Positions 7,937-9,992 of a DNA stretch of 9,992 nucleotides are shown here, one piece after another; the first letter of the stretch is position 1, and each line of letters starts with the position of its first letter. The stretch lies in NCBI GenBank assembly GCA_035650655.1, contig DASRHG010000157.1, forward strand, positions 1 to 9,992, written 5' to 3'. Below the pieces are notes generated by a model, which did no database searches, had not been told where the DNA came from, and saw nothing but the letters and a program-made list of their open reading frames with translations. This DNA is from DASRHG01 sp035650655 (GTDB lineage: Bacteria > Desulfobacterota > Binatia > DP-6). The position numbers and the translations under genes were made by a program.

Positions 7937-8532
7937 GCGGACGCCTTGCGCCGGCGGGCCGGCATCTCGAGCGCCGTCGCGACGGCACGCACGAGCTCGT
8001 CCCCGGCCGCGGCGAGGGGGCGCCGGAGGCGGCCGAGCCGGCGGGCGATCGCGACCCGGTGGACCGCGCCGACGAGGCACTCGGCGACGAGGCGCGCGTC
8101 CACGGCGGCCGCGAGCTCGCCGCGCCGCCGGCCCTCGTCGAGGATCTCCGCGAGCACGTCGCCGGGGGTCGTCGTGCACGAGAGGAAGTCGTGCGTCTCG
8201 CGGCTCGGCGGAAGGATCAGGAGCTCGTAGAGAAGCGTGTCGTCGCGCGCCGCGCGGAAGAGCGCGCGGAGCGCCGCGGTCAGCTTCGCGGCCGCGCTCC
8301 GCTCGCGCGCCGCCGCACGGCGCAGCTCGTCCGCGACGTTCGCGGCGCAGCCGCGGAAGATGCTGCGCGCGAGGTCGCGCTTGCTCCGCCAGTGCCGGTA
8401 GAGCGTCCCCTCCGCGACGCCGGCCTTCGCCGCGATGTCACGGACCGTCGTGCCCCGAAGTCCGCGCGTCACGAACAGCCGGAGAGCGGCGCGCTCGATC
8501 TCCGGGCGCTTGGTGGGGGCGTGATCAATCAC
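7933..8532 (-). CDS. TetR/AcrR family transcriptional regulator
   Basis: A 199-residue cytoplasmic DNA-binding protein. The start is GTG 8532-8530 (M-I-D-H-A-P-T-K-R-P); no in-frame ATG lies close by. The N-terminal domain is a textbook TetR_N: I-E-R-A-A-L-R-L-F-V-T-R-G (12-24), then the helix-turn-helix T-V-R-D-I-A-A-K-A-G-V-A-E-G-T-L-Y-R-H-W (29-48) followed by S-K-R-D-L. The C-terminal half is helical and alanine/arginine-rich, as expected for the ligand-binding and dimer part, and does not identify the ligand. It is the first gene of the seven-gene overlapping chain and lies directly after the only plausible internal promoter, so it probably represses its own operon and responds to a hydrophobic substrate of the encoded transporters. 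That role is inferred from family and position. Confidence 0.92.
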   Translation of the reverse strand: MIDHAPTKRPEIERAALRLFVTRGLRGTTVRDIAAKAGVAEGTLYRHWRSKRDLARSIFRGCAANVADELRRAAARERSAAAKLTAALRALFRAARDDTLLYELLILPPSRETHDFLSCTTTPGDVLAEILDEGRRRGELAAAVDARLVAECLVGAVHRVAIARRLGRLRRPLAAAGDELVRAVATALEMPARRRKASA

Positions 8533-8542
8533 TCACTCGCGG

Positions 8543-8572
8543 CGTTTAGCCGGGGCCCTTTCGAACTGTCAA
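8543..8572 (-). promoter_or_regulatory. Candidate promoter of the TetR-led operon
   Basis: On the minus strand a perfect TTGACA -35 hexamer lies at 8572-8567. A TAAACG hexamer follows at 8548-8543 after an 18-bp spacer and matches only three of six -10 consensus bases. The surrounding A/T-rich patches stand out against the GC-rich background. If used, transcription would start about 8 nt before the GTG codon of the TetR gene, giving a very short leader. This is the only gap upstream of the overlapping chain, which supports a promoter here, but the weak -10 keeps confidence low. Confidence 0.35.
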
Positions 8573-8591
8573 CGCCGGCGACGGCCGCTCG

Positions 8592-8609
8592 ACGGTTCGG
8601 AGCGACCGT
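8592..8609. promoter_or_regulatory. Inverted repeat, candidate TetR operator
   Basis: ACGGT at 8592-8596 and ACCGT at 8605-8609 form 5-bp inverted arms with an 8-bp centre, giving the roughly 18-bp dyad length usual for TetR sites. It lies upstream of the TTGACA hexamer. Other short palindromes in the same spacer are TTCGAA (8560-8565), between the promoter hexamers, and TGATCA (8522-8527), inside the first TetR codons. The arms are short, so chance is a real alternative. A terminator for the cytochrome gene is unlikely, since no T-run follows. Confidence 0.25.
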
Positions 8610-8625
8610 TCGCCCGATCCATGCG

Positions 8626-9093
8626 CTAGTTGTTCGGAGCACACTCCGTGATCCAGGTGTTGATTGCCTGGATCTCGTCGCTCGTGAGGCACTGCGCGCC
8701 GCCGAGCGGCATGCCCGGGCAGCCCTGGGGCATGAGCACCCCGACGATCCGTGGGTCGCCGATGATCTTCAGGTAGAGGTAGCTGCGGTTCGGGTTGCCG
8801 GGCACGACGCGCTGGAAGCCCGGCTTCTGGAGCGCGGGCTTGTTCACCGACGAGCGGTAGGACGCGCCGGGCGCGAGGTCCTGGCCGTTGATCGCCGTCC
8901 CGCCCAGGTGGCAGCCGGCGAGCGCGCAGCTCCGATCGAAGATCGGCTGGATGTTCGCGCCGAAGGACACGCTCGGCGTCTTCGGCGGCTTGCACGCCGG
9001 CTTCGGTTGGCCGCCGCCTCCACCGCCCCCGCCGCCGCCGGCGCACCCGGAGAGGAGGACGAGGACGGCGAGCGCGACGCCCCGGCCGCTCAG
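8626..9093 (-). CDS. Cytochrome c-like lipoprotein with CX4CH motif
   Basis: A 155-residue protein read from a proposed CTG start at 9093-9091, which overlaps the barrel stop as CTGA. GGAG lies 8 nt upstream. The first residues then form a lipoprotein signal, M-S-G-R-G-V-A-L-A-V-L-V-L-L-S-G-C, with lipobox L-S-G-C and lipidated Cys17. No ATG, GTG or TTG gives this signal; the nearest in-frame ATG is far upstream inside the barrel gene. Ten consecutive glycines (19-28) form a linker. The body resembles the cytochrome-type domains of deltaproteobacterial and planctomycete proteins: N-I-Q-P-I-F-D-R-S-C-A-L-A-G-C-H (47-62), P-G-N-P-N-R-S-Y-L (98-106), M-P-Q-G (121-124) and a closing S-D-E-I-Q-A-I-N-T-W-I (138-148). 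C56-x4-C61-H62 is a widened variant of CXXCH, and Met121 or Met128 could be the second haem ligand. Cys34, Cys125, Cys135 and Cys151 may form disulfides instead. Haem binding is likely but unproven. Confidence 0.78.
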   Translation of the reverse strand: MSGRGVALAVLVLLSGCAGGGGGGGGGGQPKPACKPPKTPSVSFGANIQPIFDRSCALAGCHLGGTAINGQDLAPGASYRSSVNKPALQKPGFQRVVPGNPNRSYLYLKIIGDPRIVGVLMPQGCPGMPLGGAQCLTSDEIQAINTWITECAPNN

Positions 9094-9992
9094 AACACGT
9101 ACTCCAGCTGCGCGCGCACGTTGTCCCGGTCGCGGAGCGCGCCGATCTGTCCCGTCGGCGGGCCGTCGATGCGGGTGTAGTCGAAGATGACGCGGAAGGG
9201 ATCGTGCACGAGCGTCACGCCGGGCTGCTCGAGGATCGCCCCCTGCCAGTCGTAGGCGAGGACGAGCTGCGGGACGACGCGGCCGCCGTAGTACGACGTG
9301 TTCGCGAGCAGCGTCTGCGTGAACTGGTTGTCGTTGAGGTGCAGGAAGCGCGGCCGGAGCCGGCACGCGCGCCCGCCCCGGCAGCCGGTGCCGGCGATGG
9401 GGATCTGGGTCGCGACCGGGAAGTTGTGATGGACGACGGGCAGGATCAGGTCGCCCGGCGAGTCGAACACGTGGCTGTAGAAGAGCTGCGTCGAGAAGAA
9501 GAAGGTCTGTGCGGGGTTCAGCCAGCGGATGTAGCGGTTCACGTCCAGGCCGATCACCCAGTTGAAGGTGTCGCGCTGGAGGAGGTGCGCCTGGATCGGA
9601 CCCTTGCGCGTGAGGTCGAAGAAGCCGGGGAACACGAACGGGTCGAGCCCGCCCTCGAGGTTGTTCAGGCGGGCCAGGCGCGCGAACTGCTTCGTCCCTG
9701 CCGCGAAGCGCGAATCGGCGTCGCTCCCCTCGCCCTGTCGGTTGAACGGCTGGTTGTGGATGTAGGCGATCTCGGAGCGGACGATCGCGTACCAGCGGGG
9801 CACGGGGAAGGTGAGCGACCCGCCGCTGATCGGCACGCGCGGGCTCAGCACCTCGGCGAGGATGGGGTTCTCGAAGCGCGGCGTGTTGATGCCCTTCAAG
9901 GCGCCCGGGACCCTGAACCGCACGCCGGGAGTGTCGAGGCGCGTCCAGTAGTGCGCGATCGTGTACGTGACGTCGCCGTAGTTGAAGACGAA
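9090..9992 (-). CDS. DUF1302-like outer-membrane beta-barrel protein, C-terminal part (cut by right window edge)
   Basis: The last 300 residues of a protein whose start lies beyond the right edge. The visible part is rich in alternating aromatic and polar residues, as in transmembrane beta strands (for example R-W-Y-A-I-V-R-S-E-I-A-Y-I near the start, and T-F-F-F-S-T-Q-L-F-Y-S-H-V-F). It ends in R-A-Q-L-E-Y-V-F, whose terminal Phe is the classic outer-membrane assembly signal. The W-V-I-G-L-D-V-N-R-Y-I-R-W-L-N-P-A-Q segment and the closing R-D-R-D-N-V strand resemble DUF1302 (PF06980) and related barrels. That family usually neighbours DUF1329, which is present at the other end of the window. 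A pair of cysteines in a C-R-G-G-R-A-C loop may form a disulfide. The likely role is passage of a hydrophobic compound across the outer membrane. Another porin-like family remains possible because the N-terminus is missing. Confidence 0.62.
   Translation of the reverse strand, partial: FVFNYGDVTYTIAHYWTRLDTPGVRFRVPGALKGINTPRFENPILAEVLSPRVPISGGSLTFPVPRWYAIVRSEIAYIHNQPFNRQGEGSDADSRFAAGTKQFARLARLNNLEGGLDPFVFPGFFDLTRKGPIQAHLLQRDTFNWVIGLDVNRYIRWLNPAQTFFFSTQLFYSHVFDSPGDLILPVVHHNFPVATQIPIAGTGCRGGRACRLRPRFLHLNDNQFTQTLLANTSYYGGRVVPQLVLAYDWQGAILEQPGVTLVHDPFRVIFDYTRIDGPPTGQIGALRDRDNVRAQLEYVF

Noticed and set aside
6929..8179. Extended N-termini for the propeller, RND, GldG-like and DUF4340 genes, whose frames stay open upstream
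   Set aside because: The extensions are shifted readings of the preceding genes. The downstream starts give signal peptides or membrane anchors at the right place and 4-nt overlaps with the upstream stops.

Overview
The window is very GC-rich. Codons end almost always in G or C, which leaves long meaningless open frames on the plus strand. All nine protein genes lie on the minus strand, so the gene order is from the right edge to the left edge. The gene families (DUF1302-like porin, DUF1329, YCF48-like propeller, RND/MMPL permease, Gld-type ABC exporter) and the base composition suggest a GC-rich Gram-negative bacterium with an outer membrane, of the deltaproteobacterial, Binatota or Rokubacteria sort. 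No phylogenetic marker is present, so this placement is a guess.

Layout in transcription order. First is the C-terminal part of an outer-membrane barrel (9992-9090), which runs in from beyond the right edge. Next is a small lipoprotein with a CX4CH haem-type motif (9093-8626). It appears to start at a CTG codon that overlaps the barrel stop. A 93-bp spacer follows, the only likely internal promoter region, with a TTGACA hexamer and several small palindromes. Then come seven genes joined one to the next by exact 4-nt start/stop overlaps: a TetR regulator, a secreted seven-blade YCF48-like beta-propeller, an 852-aa RND/MMPL transporter, an ABC ATPase, an ABC-2 permease, a GldG-like membrane-anchored protein and a DUF4340 protein. 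After a 73-bp gap comes the N-terminal part of a secreted DUF1329 protein, cut by the left edge.

Reading of the locus. DUF1302, DUF1329, YCF48-like and MMPL proteins are, to my knowledge, recurrent neighbours in proteobacterial genomes, and they look like a trans-envelope transport set for a hydrophobic compound. ABC ATPase, GldF-like permease, GldG-like and DUF4340 proteins form another known set. Here the two are locked into one overlapping gene chain headed by a TetR regulator. The locus may therefore encode one envelope machine with a proton-driven and an ATP-driven pump, a periplasmic propeller, a periplasmic DUF1329 carrier and an outer-membrane barrel. This joined system is inferred from gene order; the substrate cannot be read from the sequence.

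No tRNA, rRNA, CRISPR array, insertion sequence or integration site was seen, and no stretch over 100 bases lacks a gene.
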